A stretch of DNA of 14,472 nucleotides. It comes from Pseudomonadota bacterium. GTDB lineage: Bacteria > Pseudomonadota > Alphaproteobacteria > JAAXGF01. The translations under genes were made by a program, and so were the position numbers. The notes beneath the pieces are model-generated. The model made no database searches. It worked only from the letters and a program-made list of their open reading frames with translations, and was not told where the DNA came from. The stretch spans positions 1-14,472 of the forward strand of contig JADFMW010000042.1 of the NCBI GenBank assembly GCA_022563655.1, written 5' to 3'. Of this stretch, positions 6,959 to 12,378 are shown in pieces; the stretch's first letter is position 1; every line of letters starts with the position of its first letter.

Positions 6959-7690
6959 CTACTTCACCGCGAGGTAGCCCTCGAAGCAATAGGCCTTGTG
7001 GATCACCATCGTGTTTCGGAAGCCGGCGTGGCGCAAGAGGGTCAGGTTCTCCTCCGTCGTAAACGGCTCCGAGACGCCCTTGAGCGCTTTCGACTTGTTG
7101 ATGATCTCCTCCGACTTGAAACCGCTGCCTTGTTTGAACTCCATGTATAGCTGGGTGAGCATGTCCTGAAAACGGGCGTCTGGGGCGCGGATCTTCTCGT
7201 ACATGATCAACGCGCCGCCCAGTTCCAAAGCTTGGTAGATCTTGCCCATGAGCACGGCTCGGCGTTGCGGCCGAATGAAGTGCAGCGTGTAGTACGACAG
7301 AAAAAGCGACGCCTGATCGAAGTTGTAGCCGACCGCGTCGGCGATCACCCCGGAAAACCGTGGATCGCGCGATAGGGTGCTGTTCGCCCGTTCGACCATC
7401 CCCGGCACCACGTCGATACCGACGTACTGGAACTCGTGACCGGCAACGCGCCGCAGCACCGCCACCGCGAGCGCACCCGTCGACACGCCGATCTCGTAGA
7501 CCAGCGAATCGGGTCTTACGAAGAACGTGGCCAACTTTGCGACATAATCCCGTCCTTCCCGACAAAAGGGTATGGACTTTTCGACATGCCGGTCGAACGC
7601 GTCGACCGCCTGTGCGAAGTCCCACCTTCCTTCCTGCATGAGCAGGCTGTCGCCCACCGTCTGGAGACCGGTCTTCACGTCCGTTCGCAT
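6959..7690 (-). CDS. CmoA-like class I SAM-dependent enzyme
   Basis: Length (243) and layout follow CmoA, the carboxy-SAM synthase of tRNA wobble-uridine modification: FVRPDSLVYEIGVSTGALAV (motif I, family FVQPGS-x-VYDLGCS-x-GA), YVGIDVVPGMVERAN, LHFIRPQRRAVLMGKIYQAL, GGALIMYEK and EFKQGSGFKSEEI. However, at the position that I align from memory with the Arg contacting the carboxylate in E. coli CmoA (QKRSALENV there, NKSKALKGV here), this protein has Ser. It may therefore be a plain methyltransferase derived from CmoA. No cmoB is adjacent. The ATG at 7690 has a strong GGGGAAGG ribosome site. It leads the islet, and a chimeric yjbQ leader frame ends 17 bp upstream. Confidence 0.83.
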   Translation of the reverse strand: MRTDVKTGLQTVGDSLLMQEGRWDFAQAVDAFDRHVEKSIPFCREGRDYVAKLATFFVRPDSLVYEIGVSTGALAVAVLRRVAGHEFQYVGIDVVPGMVERANSTLSRDPRFSGVIADAVGYNFDQASLFLSYYTLHFIRPQRRAVLMGKIYQALELGGALIMYEKIRAPDARFQDMLTQLYMEFKQGSGFKSEEIINKSKALKGVSEPFTTEENLTLLRHAGFRNTMVIHKAYCFEGYLAVK

Positions 7691-7707
7691 CTTCCTTCCC
7701 CTTTAAC

Positions 7708-7887
7708 CTACGTCGCCGTCAGCCCGATGGTCGGGAATCCGCGGGTTAATTTCGCCCGGCAATCACTCCGTTTTCGCCGCTGCCGACGCGGATGAAAACG
7801 ATGCCGTTTCGCCCCTTTCCGCGGAATATAGCACATCATGCCGCGGCCGCGTGTGACGACGGAAAGCTCGTGGCTGACCTGCCTCAT
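7708..7887 (-). pseudogene. Broken second copy of the yjbQ 5' end (59-codon chimeric leader frame)
   Basis: The ATG at 7887 and the first 16 codons (MRQVSHELSVVTRGRG) repeat the intact yjbQ start with two substitutions. The frame then leaves yjbQ and continues through unrelated sequence (MMCYIPRKGAKRHRF...) to a stop at 7708, 17 bp before the CmoA-like ATG. It cannot be a working YjbQ enzyme. Because it carries the yjbQ upstream region and translation start, it may serve as a captured promoter and translated leader for the islet genes. Confidence 0.7.
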
Positions 7888-7962
7888 GGCGCTCTCGATC
7901 GGTCCGCGGAACTCGCACGGTACACACATTGCCGCCCACGGCCAACCGCTGGCGCCACCGGG
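7840..7962. repeat. Direct repeat, right copy (yjbQ start plus upstream region)
   Basis: This is the second copy of the 123-bp unit also found at 4119-4241, with 119 of 123 positions identical by eye. On its right it joins the cupin gene leader; on its left it joins the islet. The simplest reading is that yjbQ and the cupin gene were once divergent neighbours sharing this intergenic region, and that the islet arrived with or caused its duplication. Confidence 0.92.
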
Positions 7963-7999
7963 GTCGTTGCGCTAGCCTTCGCCGGGCGAAGGGAAACCC

Positions 8000-8308
8000 A
8001 TGGCGATGAAATACGTCACGCGCGGCAGGTTCGCCGTTCCGCTCGACCGCGACGAGGTCACCCGCGACTGGCGGGCGCGCGGCTACTCGTGCGGTCTGTT
8101 CACCGATCCGCCGGGCCGCGAGTGGACCGACTTCGTGCATGGCTGCAACGAGCTCGTCACGGTCCTCGAAGGCGGGCTCGAGGTGACGGTGGGCGGAGAG
8201 AGCGGCACGATCGGCCCCGGCGACGAGGTGTTCATCCCGCGCGATACGTTGCACTCGGTGCGCAACGTTCATCGCGCGACGACGCGCTGGCTCTACGGCT
8301 ACGACTGA
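8000..8308 (+). CDS. Small cupin-domain protein
   Basis: The 102-residue protein is a single cupin barrel: VHGCNELVTVLEGGLEVTVGG (motif 1, family G-x5-H-x-H-x3,4-E-x6-G, here with only part of the metal ligands), GPGDEVFIPRDTLHSVRN (motif 2, P-G-D...P-x-x-x-x-H). Motif 1 has N-E in place of the usual H-x-H, so metal binding may be weakened. Function cannot be assigned; such proteins act as small isomerases, sugar-binding or sensor domains. The ATG at 8000 has GAAGGGAA just upstream. Its promoter region is probably the 123-bp repeat shared with the broken yjbQ copy. Confidence 0.8.
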   Translation: MAMKYVTRGRFAVPLDRDEVTRDWRARGYSCGLFTDPPGREWTDFVHGCNELVTVLEGGLEVTVGGESGTIGPGDEVFIPRDTLHSVRNVHRATTRWLYGYD

Positions 8309-8310
8309 AC

Positions 8311-8332
8311 CACGGCCGATCACAAGGCCGTG
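8311..8332 (+). terminator. Stem-loop after the cupin gene
   Basis: CACGGCC and GGCCGTG form a perfect 7-bp stem around GATCACAA, beginning two bases after the cupin stop. No T-run follows, so strength as an intrinsic terminator is uncertain. Confidence 0.45.
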
Positions 8333-8396
8333 TCGGCGCCTCGTGCGCCCTGGAACGGCGCCCGGTCGTGGGCTAAGCTGATGTCGGCGCAACCGA

Positions 8397-8780
8397 GTGG
8401 AGGGCTGGGCCATCAAACGTGCGCTGCTTGCCGCCGCCCTGGCGTTGGGCCTCGCGATCCCGGCGGCGGCCGATTACTGGACCGACTTCGAGGCCGGCAT
8501 CGACGCCTACGCCGAGGGCCGCTACGCCGCTGCGGCGAGCCGCTTTCAACCGCTCGCCGAGCGTGGCGACCACCGCGCCCAGTACTGGCTCGGCATCATG
8601 TACTTCGCGGGCAAGGGGGTGCCCGAGGACATCGTGCGCGCCCACCTGTGGCTCAGCCTGGCGGCGGAGCAGGGCAACCGCGGCGCCCGCATCAACCGCG
8701 ACGGCATCGCGCAGCGGATGAACGCCGCCCAGCTCGCCGCGGCCGAAAGGCAGATCGCGGCATGGCGCAAGGCCGACTAA
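8397..8780 (+). CDS. Exported Sel1/TPR-repeat protein
   Basis: After a short positive stretch (KR), a classical signal peptide, ALLAAALALGLAIPAAA, precedes the likely cleavage before DYWTDF, so the mature protein is periplasmic. Two Sel1-type helical repeats follow: FEAGIDAYAEGRYAAAASRF...AERGDHRAQYWLGIMYFAGKG and VPEDIVRAHLWLSLAAEQGN. These are protein-interaction scaffolds; no enzymatic role is expected. The listed start is the GTG at 8397, but GGAGGG at 8399-8404 is ideally placed for the in-frame ATC at 8412. That would give (M)KRALL..., a textbook signal-peptide start. The strong 21-bp stem-loop follows the stop. Confidence 0.75.
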   Translation: MEGWAIKRALLAAALALGLAIPAAADYWTDFEAGIDAYAEGRYAAAASRFQPLAERGDHRAQYWLGIMYFAGKGVPEDIVRAHLWLSLAAEQGNRGARINRDGIAQRMNAAQLAAAERQIAAWRKAD

Positions 8781-8804
8781 GCTTCGGCGCCGCGGGCATT
8801 GGCG

Positions 8805-8860
8805 CCCTCGACGTCGTCGCGCCGGAACCAGCGCGCGCACCGGCGCGACGACGTCGAGGG
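8805..8860. terminator. Perfect 21-bp inverted repeat (large stem-loop)
   Basis: The arms at 8805-8825 and 8840-8860 are perfectly complementary over 21 bp, beginning CCCTCGACGTCG and ending CGACGTCGAGGG, with a 14-base loop. It lies 24 bp after the Sel1 gene and 11 bp before the phosphofructokinase -35 box. It has no T-run on either strand. It may stop or stabilise transcripts, or be a palindromic repeat element; no second copy is visible in the window. Confidence 0.75.
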
Positions 8861-8871
8861 GCGGGCGGCGA

Positions 8872-8903
8872 TTGACAACACCCGGCGATCGGTGACAATT
8901 GTC
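8872..8903 (+). promoter_or_regulatory. Sigma70-like promoter of pfk overlapping a 10-bp palindrome
   Basis: A perfect TTGACA at 8872-8877 is followed after 16 bp by GACAAT at 8894-8899 (four of six against TATAAT). The -10 lies inside the perfect palindrome GACAATTGTC (8894-8903), which could be a repressor site. The predicted start near 8906 gives a leader of about 70 nt. Confidence 0.55.
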
Positions 8904-8974
8904 GAAGCCCGCGCCGCGCGGCGGCGATCGGGGGTGCCAAGACCGAGCGATTTCCCTTGAAACCGGCGGCTGGA

Positions 8975-10078
8975 ATGAAACGCATCGGCGTGTTGACGGG
9001 CGGCGGGGACGCCCCCGGCATCAACGCCGTGATCCGGGGCTGCTCCTTGCGCGCCGAATCGCTCGGTCTCGAGTTCATCGGCGTGCGGCGCGCCTGGATC
9101 GGGCTCAAGGAGCGCGACACCGTGCCGCTCGACAGCCACGTCACCGCGCACTGGCTGGGACGCGGCGGCACCGAGCTGCGCACCCGTCGCTACAACCCCT
9201 TCGACGAGGGCGAGGAGCAGCTCATCGTCGAGGGTTTCGCCGAGCTGGGCCTCGACGGGTTGGTCGCCATCGGCGGCGACGGCACGCTGACCACGTGCTA
9301 TGGCTTGCACAAGCTGGGCATGCCCATCGTCGGCGTACCCAAGACCATCGACAACGACATCCCCGGCACCGACCAGACCTTTGGCTTCGACACCGCGGTG
9401 CAGGCGGCGTGCGACGCGATCGACCGGCTGCACACGACCGCCGCGTCGCACGGCCGCGTGCTGATCGTCGAGGTGATGGGCCGCTATGCCGGCTGGATCG
9501 CCGCCTACGCCGGCGTCGCCGGCGACGCCGCCCTGGTGCTGATCCCCGAGCACCCGGTGAGGCTCGCCGACGTGATCGAGTGGGCCAAGGGGTTGAAGCA
9601 GCGCGGCCGCGAGTACGCCATCCTGGTGGTCGCCGAGGGCGCGCTGATGGTGCGCGACGACGGCGTGCCGCTGGTGCGCGGCGAGGTCACCCCCGAAGGC
9701 TACGAGAAGCTCGGCGGGGTATCGGTGCATCTCGCCCGCGAGCTGATGGCCGCCGGCGTCGATGCGCGCACCATCATCCTCGGGCACATCCAACGGGGCG
9801 GGCCGCCGTCGGCGTTCGACCGCATGCTGTCGTTGCGCTACGGCGCGCGCGCGGTCGAGCTGCTGGCCAAGGGCGTGAGCGGCGTCATGGTCGCGCTCAG
9901 TGACAACCACATGATCACGGTGCCGCTGGCCGAGGTGGCCGGGCGGCGGCGCTTATTCGACAGCGCGCGCTTCGACCTGGCGTGGATGCTGCCCCGCCTG
10001 CCGCTGGCCGACGGCGCGCTGGGCGATCGCGCCGAGGGCGCGCCAGGCGACGGCGGCGGGCCCGCCGCGGATCGCTGA
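8975..10078 (+). CDS. 6-phosphofructokinase
   Basis: Converts fructose 6-phosphate to fructose 1,6-bisphosphate in glycolysis (or the reverse if pyrophosphate-dependent). Of 367 residues, conserved blocks include GVLTGGGDAPGINAVIRG (nucleotide loop), AIGGDGTL at 98-105, VPKTIDNDIPGTDQTFGFDT at 121-140 with the catalytic T-I-D-N-D, EVMGRYAGWIA and GHIQRGG. The two donor-specificity positions are mixed: G103 in GGDGT favours ATP, while K123 in PKTIDND is the residue seen in pyrophosphate enzymes and in some actinobacterial-type ATP enzymes. ATP is my better guess. I chose the ATG at 8975 (MKRIGVLTGGG) over an in-frame TTG at 8957. The last ~25 residues (GDRAEGAPGDGGG) are low-complexity. Confidence 0.93.
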   Translation: MKRIGVLTGGGDAPGINAVIRGCSLRAESLGLEFIGVRRAWIGLKERDTVPLDSHVTAHWLGRGGTELRTRRYNPFDEGEEQLIVEGFAELGLDGLVAIGGDGTLTTCYGLHKLGMPIVGVPKTIDNDIPGTDQTFGFDTAVQAACDAIDRLHTTAASHGRVLIVEVMGRYAGWIAAYAGVAGDAALVLIPEHPVRLADVIEWAKGLKQRGREYAILVVAEGALMVRDDGVPLVRGEVTPEGYEKLGGVSVHLARELMAAGVDARTIILGHIQRGGPPSAFDRMLSLRYGARAVELLAKGVSGVMVALSDNHMITVPLAEVAGRRRLFDSARFDLAWMLPRLPLADGALGDRAEGAPGDGGGPAADR

Positions 10079-10106
10079 TTAAGGTTGCGATCGACTGCGG
10101 CGGCCT

Positions 10107-10126
10107 GCTCGAGCGGCGCCGCGAGC
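10107..10126 (+). terminator. Possible stem-loop after pfk
   Basis: GCTC(ga)GCGG...CCGCGAGC folds into a compact GC-rich hairpin 28 bp after the phosphofructokinase stop. It lacks a U-tract; an adjacent AAAAGT-GCAT-ACTTTT stem at 10143-10158 may add to termination. Confidence 0.35.
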
Positions 10127-10157
10127 CGTCTTGCACGGCGCAAAAAGTGCATACTTT

Positions 10158-10206
10158 TGTGGATAATGCCGCAACTGTTTGCACTTACTGTTTAAATTAA
10201 TCCACA
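10158..10206. promoter_or_regulatory. AT-rich patch with two facing DnaA-box-like sites
   Basis: TGTGGATAA at 10158-10166 is a perfect DnaA box (TTATCCACA) on the minus strand. TAATCCACA at 10198-10206 is a plus-strand box with one mismatch, 31 bp away and facing it. The surrounding 10140-10270 is strikingly AT-rich for this window and includes two ACTGTTT direct repeats (10174 and 10187 regions). It lies just upstream of the promoter of the structured RNA. DnaA-controlled transcription is plausible. Two boxes alone do not make an origin. Confidence 0.5.
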
Positions 10207-10235
10207 AGAAATTTAGCTAAAGTTCAATTTTCGTC

Positions 10236-10264
10236 TTGCAGTTTGCAATGGTCCGGAAGATAAT
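10236..10264 (+). promoter_or_regulatory. Sigma70-like promoter for the structured RNA
   Basis: TTGCAG (10236-10241) and GATAAT (10259-10264; five of six against TATAAT) are separated by exactly 17 bp, in AT-rich DNA. Transcription would start near 10271, immediately before the first hairpins. Confidence 0.55.
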
Positions 10265-10270
10265 TTCAAT

Positions 10271-10831
10271 CGCGTGAAAGCGTCGGAGAGACGATATCCT
10301 GATCAGGAACGACGAAACTCTTTCGGGGTTTTGCCGGTTTTGTGAAGGGCTTCGAGCTCTGGAGCGGTGACGGCTCGCCACTGAGTCCCACCGCACGGCG
10401 GTGGTCGGTCTTCCCGCCAAGAAGACGGATCATCGGGCGGAAGCTAGCTTCTGCCCACGCCGGGCTTTCCGCAGGGTGCGCGGGTTGCCCTTCGGGTCGC
10501 CCGCGCGGCCTGCGGATGCGAGCAGTCCCCTCGGGGACGAGCCCGCCAAAGGTTCCGGGCGGCGCTCCTGTGGAAGTGCCGAGCGGAGACCGGGGTGCCT
10601 GGTAACGTGGGTGGGGAATAGGCTCCCGCCGAGGGGTAGCCACTCCTTCGGGGGTTGGTGCCTTACGGCCACGGACGAAGGCTCTACCCGGGGCGTTCGT
10701 CCGGCGGAAGGTAAGTGTGGTTCCTCCCTGTTTTCGCGTACCGAGGCCGGCCGGCTTCAGAGGCGCCAGGAGTGTCCACTCGGGCACGCAGCGGCGGTCG
10801 TAAAGGCCCCGCTCTTGGCGCCTCATTTTTT
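10271..10831 (+). ncRNA. Candidate large structured RNA (~560 nt), family not recognised
   Basis: The stretch has no credible protein but a dense series of perfect or near-perfect hairpins: TCCTGATCAGGA (10297-10308); CCACCGC-acg-GCGGTGG (10388-10404); GTCTTC-ccgccaa-GAAGAC (10408-10426); a 10-bp stem at 10435-10456; a nested stem at 10469-10515 (CCGCAGG/CCTGCGG enclosing GCGCGGG/CCCGCGC, capped by C-UUCG-G); GTCCCC/GGGGAC (10525-10538); CGCTC/GAGCG (10563-10585); CTCC-UUCG-GGGG (10643-10654); CGGACGAA/TTCGTCCG (10672-10703); and GAGGCC-GGCC-GGCTTC (10743-10758). It ends in a three-way junction plus six T. A promoter stands at its 5' end. I do not find the conserved cores of RNase P RNA, tmRNA, SRP RNA or a group II intron domain V. 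High GC raises chance pairing, but the UUCG caps and bracketing signals argue for a real RNA. Confidence 0.68.
10760..10831 (+). terminator. Three-way-junction stem and U-tract ending the structured RNA
   Basis: GAGGCGCCA (10760-10768) pairs perfectly with TGGCGCCTC (10816-10824) and encloses two hairpins: GAGT-gtcc-ACTC (10770-10781) and AGCGG(c)GGTC-gtaaa-GGCCCCGCT (10790-10813). An A and then six T (10826-10831) follow the closing stem, as in an intrinsic terminator. From 10832 to 10911 I see nothing further. Confidence 0.7.
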
Positions 10832-10911
10832 ACGCGATCCGGCCCCTCATGTCCCAATTTTTGTGGCTTGACTGTCGGCGCCACCAACGTGCGGTACGAC
10901 CCCGAGGGGCG

Positions 10912-11676
10912 CTACCACTGCGAGGTCGGCACGACGACGAGCTGAGAGACGACAACGTGCGCGGGCTGCTCGAGCGCGAAGACGACGCAGCGCGCGATGT
11001 CGGCGGCGGTGAGCAACGTTTCGAAGCTGTCGTAGAACGCCTCGGCCGCGGCCTCGTCGTCATGCAGGCGCGCACGCGCGAACTCGGTGCGCACGGTGCC
11101 GGGCAGGATCTCGCTCACGCGGATGTTGCTGCCGGCGTAGTCGGCGCGCAGGCCGCTGGTGAAGCCGCGCACGGCGAACTTGCTGGCGGCGTAGATCGAG
11201 CCGCCGGGATAGGCCCTGAGCCCCGCGATCGAGCCGAGATTGACGATATGGCCGCGGCCGCGCTCGATCATCTGTGGAACCACCGCGCGCGTGACGCGGA
11301 TCATGCCGGTGATGTTGGTCTCGATGATGTGCGCCCACTGCTCGGCGTCACCGAGGTCGAAGCGCCGGCGGCCGCCGATGTCGTGACCGGCGTTGTTGAT
11401 GAGGATGTCGATCTCGCGCAGCTCGGCTGGCAGGCGCTCGCACAGGCCGGCCGTCGACTGCGGATCGGTCACGTCGAGCTCGAACGCATGGCAAGCGGGC
11501 CCGATGCGCTCGGCGATCGCGCGCAGGCGATCCATCCCGCGCGCCGCGGCTATCACGCGGCAGCCCTTTGCGGCCAGCGCCTCGGCCACGGCCTCGCCGA
11601 TGCCGGCGCTGGCCCCGGTCACCAGGACCACCGCGCCCGGGCGCAGGCCCGGGCGCAAGATGGTGTCGTCAGCCAT
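10912..11676 (-). CDS. YdfG-like short-chain dehydrogenase/reductase
   Basis: A complete 254-residue classical SDR. The NAD(P)-binding TGASAGIG is at residues 20-27, with an Arg-containing segment (AAARGMDRL) after strand 2 that favours NADP. Then come NNAG at 94-97, the catalytic S149, Y162 and K166 (YAASK), and PGTVRTEF. The C-terminus, VVVPTSQW, resembles the YdfG group (3-hydroxy acid/serine dehydrogenases; malonic semialdehyde reductase), whose members end in a similar P-x-S-Q. The exact substrate is not determined. It lies 15 bp downstream of the VOC gene on the same strand, so they are likely one operon. Its 3' end faces the structured RNA's terminator across about 80 bp. Confidence 0.88.
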   Translation of the reverse strand: MADDTILRPGLRPGAVVLVTGASAGIGEAVAEALAAKGCRVIAAARGMDRLRAIAERIGPACHAFELDVTDPQSTAGLCERLPAELREIDILINNAGHDIGGRRRFDLGDAEQWAHIIETNITGMIRVTRAVVPQMIERGRGHIVNLGSIAGLRAYPGGSIYAASKFAVRGFTSGLRADYAGSNIRVSEILPGTVRTEFARARLHDDEAAAEAFYDSFETLLTAADIARCVVFALEQPAHVVVSQLVVVPTSQW

Positions 11677-11691
11677 CGCGCGTGCGCCGAC

Positions 11692-12081
11692 TCATCCGTC
11701 TTCGGGCAGGCGTTCGCTCGCCGCGAAGCTGAGCTCGATTTTCACGCCGTTGGGATCGTGGACGAACACTTGGCGCAGCCCGCGGCCCGGCACCGTGCGC
11801 ACGCTATGGGCGATGCCGTGCTCGCGCAGGCGCGCGACGACGCCGGCGAGATCTCGCGCGCGGAACGCGACATGGTCGACCGCCCCGCCCGAGGGAGCAT
11901 CGGCGCCGCCCTTGGCCACCAGATGCACCACCGCGGCGTCGGCGCAGTAGAGCCACGCGCCGGGGAAGTCGAACGGCGGCCGCTCGCCCTCGCGCAGGCC
12001 GAGCACGCGCACGTAGAAGCGCCGCGACGCTTCGAGATCCGAGGTCACGACGTTAAAGTGATCGAGGCCGCAAATCGTCAT
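11692..12081 (-). CDS. VOC-family (glyoxalase/dioxygenase fold) protein
   Basis: The 129-residue protein has the paired beta-alpha-beta-beta-beta modules of the vicinal oxygen chelate fold: GLDHFNVVTSDLEASRRFYVRVLGL at the N-terminus and DHVAFRARDLAGVVARLREHG then VFVHDPNGVKIELSF in the second half. Candidate metal ligands are H8, the His of DHVAF and the Glu of KIELSF. Relatives include glyoxalase I, extradiol dioxygenases and resistance proteins, so no substrate is assigned. The ATG at 12081 matches family length. It leads a two-gene unit with the SDR gene; a promoter candidate lies about 80 bp upstream. Confidence 0.87.
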   Translation of the reverse strand: MTICGLDHFNVVTSDLEASRRFYVRVLGLREGERPPFDFPGAWLYCADAAVVHLVAKGGADAPSGGAVDHVAFRARDLAGVVARLREHGIAHSVRTVPGRGLRQVFVHDPNGVKIELSFAASERLPEDG

Positions 12082-12127
12082 GCTTGCCGAGCCGCGTTAC
12101 AACGCCCCGGGCGGCGGGCGCTGCGCC

Positions 12128-12158
12128 GGGGCGCGAAGGTGGGGCGCGAAGGTGGGGC
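12128..12158. repeat. 13-bp tandem repeat in the VOC gene leader
   Basis: The unit GGGGCGCGAAGGT is present twice in tandem with a partial third copy. It falls between the proposed leftward promoter and the VOC ATG, so copy changes would alter the 5' leader. The 297-bp gap 12082-12378 otherwise holds only the promoter candidate and no gene that I can support. Confidence 0.85.
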
Positions 12159-12160
12159 GG

Positions 12161-12188
12161 ATTATGCACATCGCCGCGCCGTCAACAA
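12161..12188 (-). promoter_or_regulatory. Candidate leftward promoter for the VOC-SDR pair
   Basis: On the minus strand TTGTTG (12188-12183) is followed after 16 bp by CATAAT (12166-12161), five of six against TATAAT. Transcription would start near 12154, giving a leader of about 70 nt that includes the 13-bp repeats. Confidence 0.4.
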
Positions 12189-12378
12189 GCGCCGCGAGAC
12201 GGCGCATCGGCCCTGCCGGCGTCGATTCGCAGGGGGGCACCGGGGGAGGTCGGTTCAACGTTGATCCAAAGGTTGTTTGAGGAAGGACCGATCCGCGTGT
12301 AGCATTCCGTTGGCCGAGGGGTGCCGGAGCGTGTCTTGCGTCTCCGGGTTGGGTCACTGACCGGGGAGCTTATCGCGC

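Noticed and set aside
10140..10270. Full chromosomal or plasmid replication origin
   Set aside because: Only two DnaA-like boxes, and no adjacent dnaA, repA, parAB or iteron array.
10540..10640. Resemblance to RNase P RNA (CCGGGC...GGTGCCTGGTAAC)
   Set aside because: The invariant GAGGAAAGTC and ACAGAACCCG elements are absent and spacing is wrong.
10266..10826. A 186-codon minus-strand frame over the structured region
   Set aside because: It is proline- and arginine-rich with no hydrophobic core pattern, starts inside the terminator stem and ends at the RNA promoter. The hairpins explain the sequence better.
10271..10831. tmRNA or group II intron
   Set aside because: No tRNA-like acceptor with T-loop, no tag frame, no domain V hairpin and no reverse transcriptase were found.
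10401..10871. A 156-codon plus-strand frame in the same region
   Set aside because: It runs through the terminator and has no ribosome site or recognisable motif; several frames stay open here simply because of high GC.
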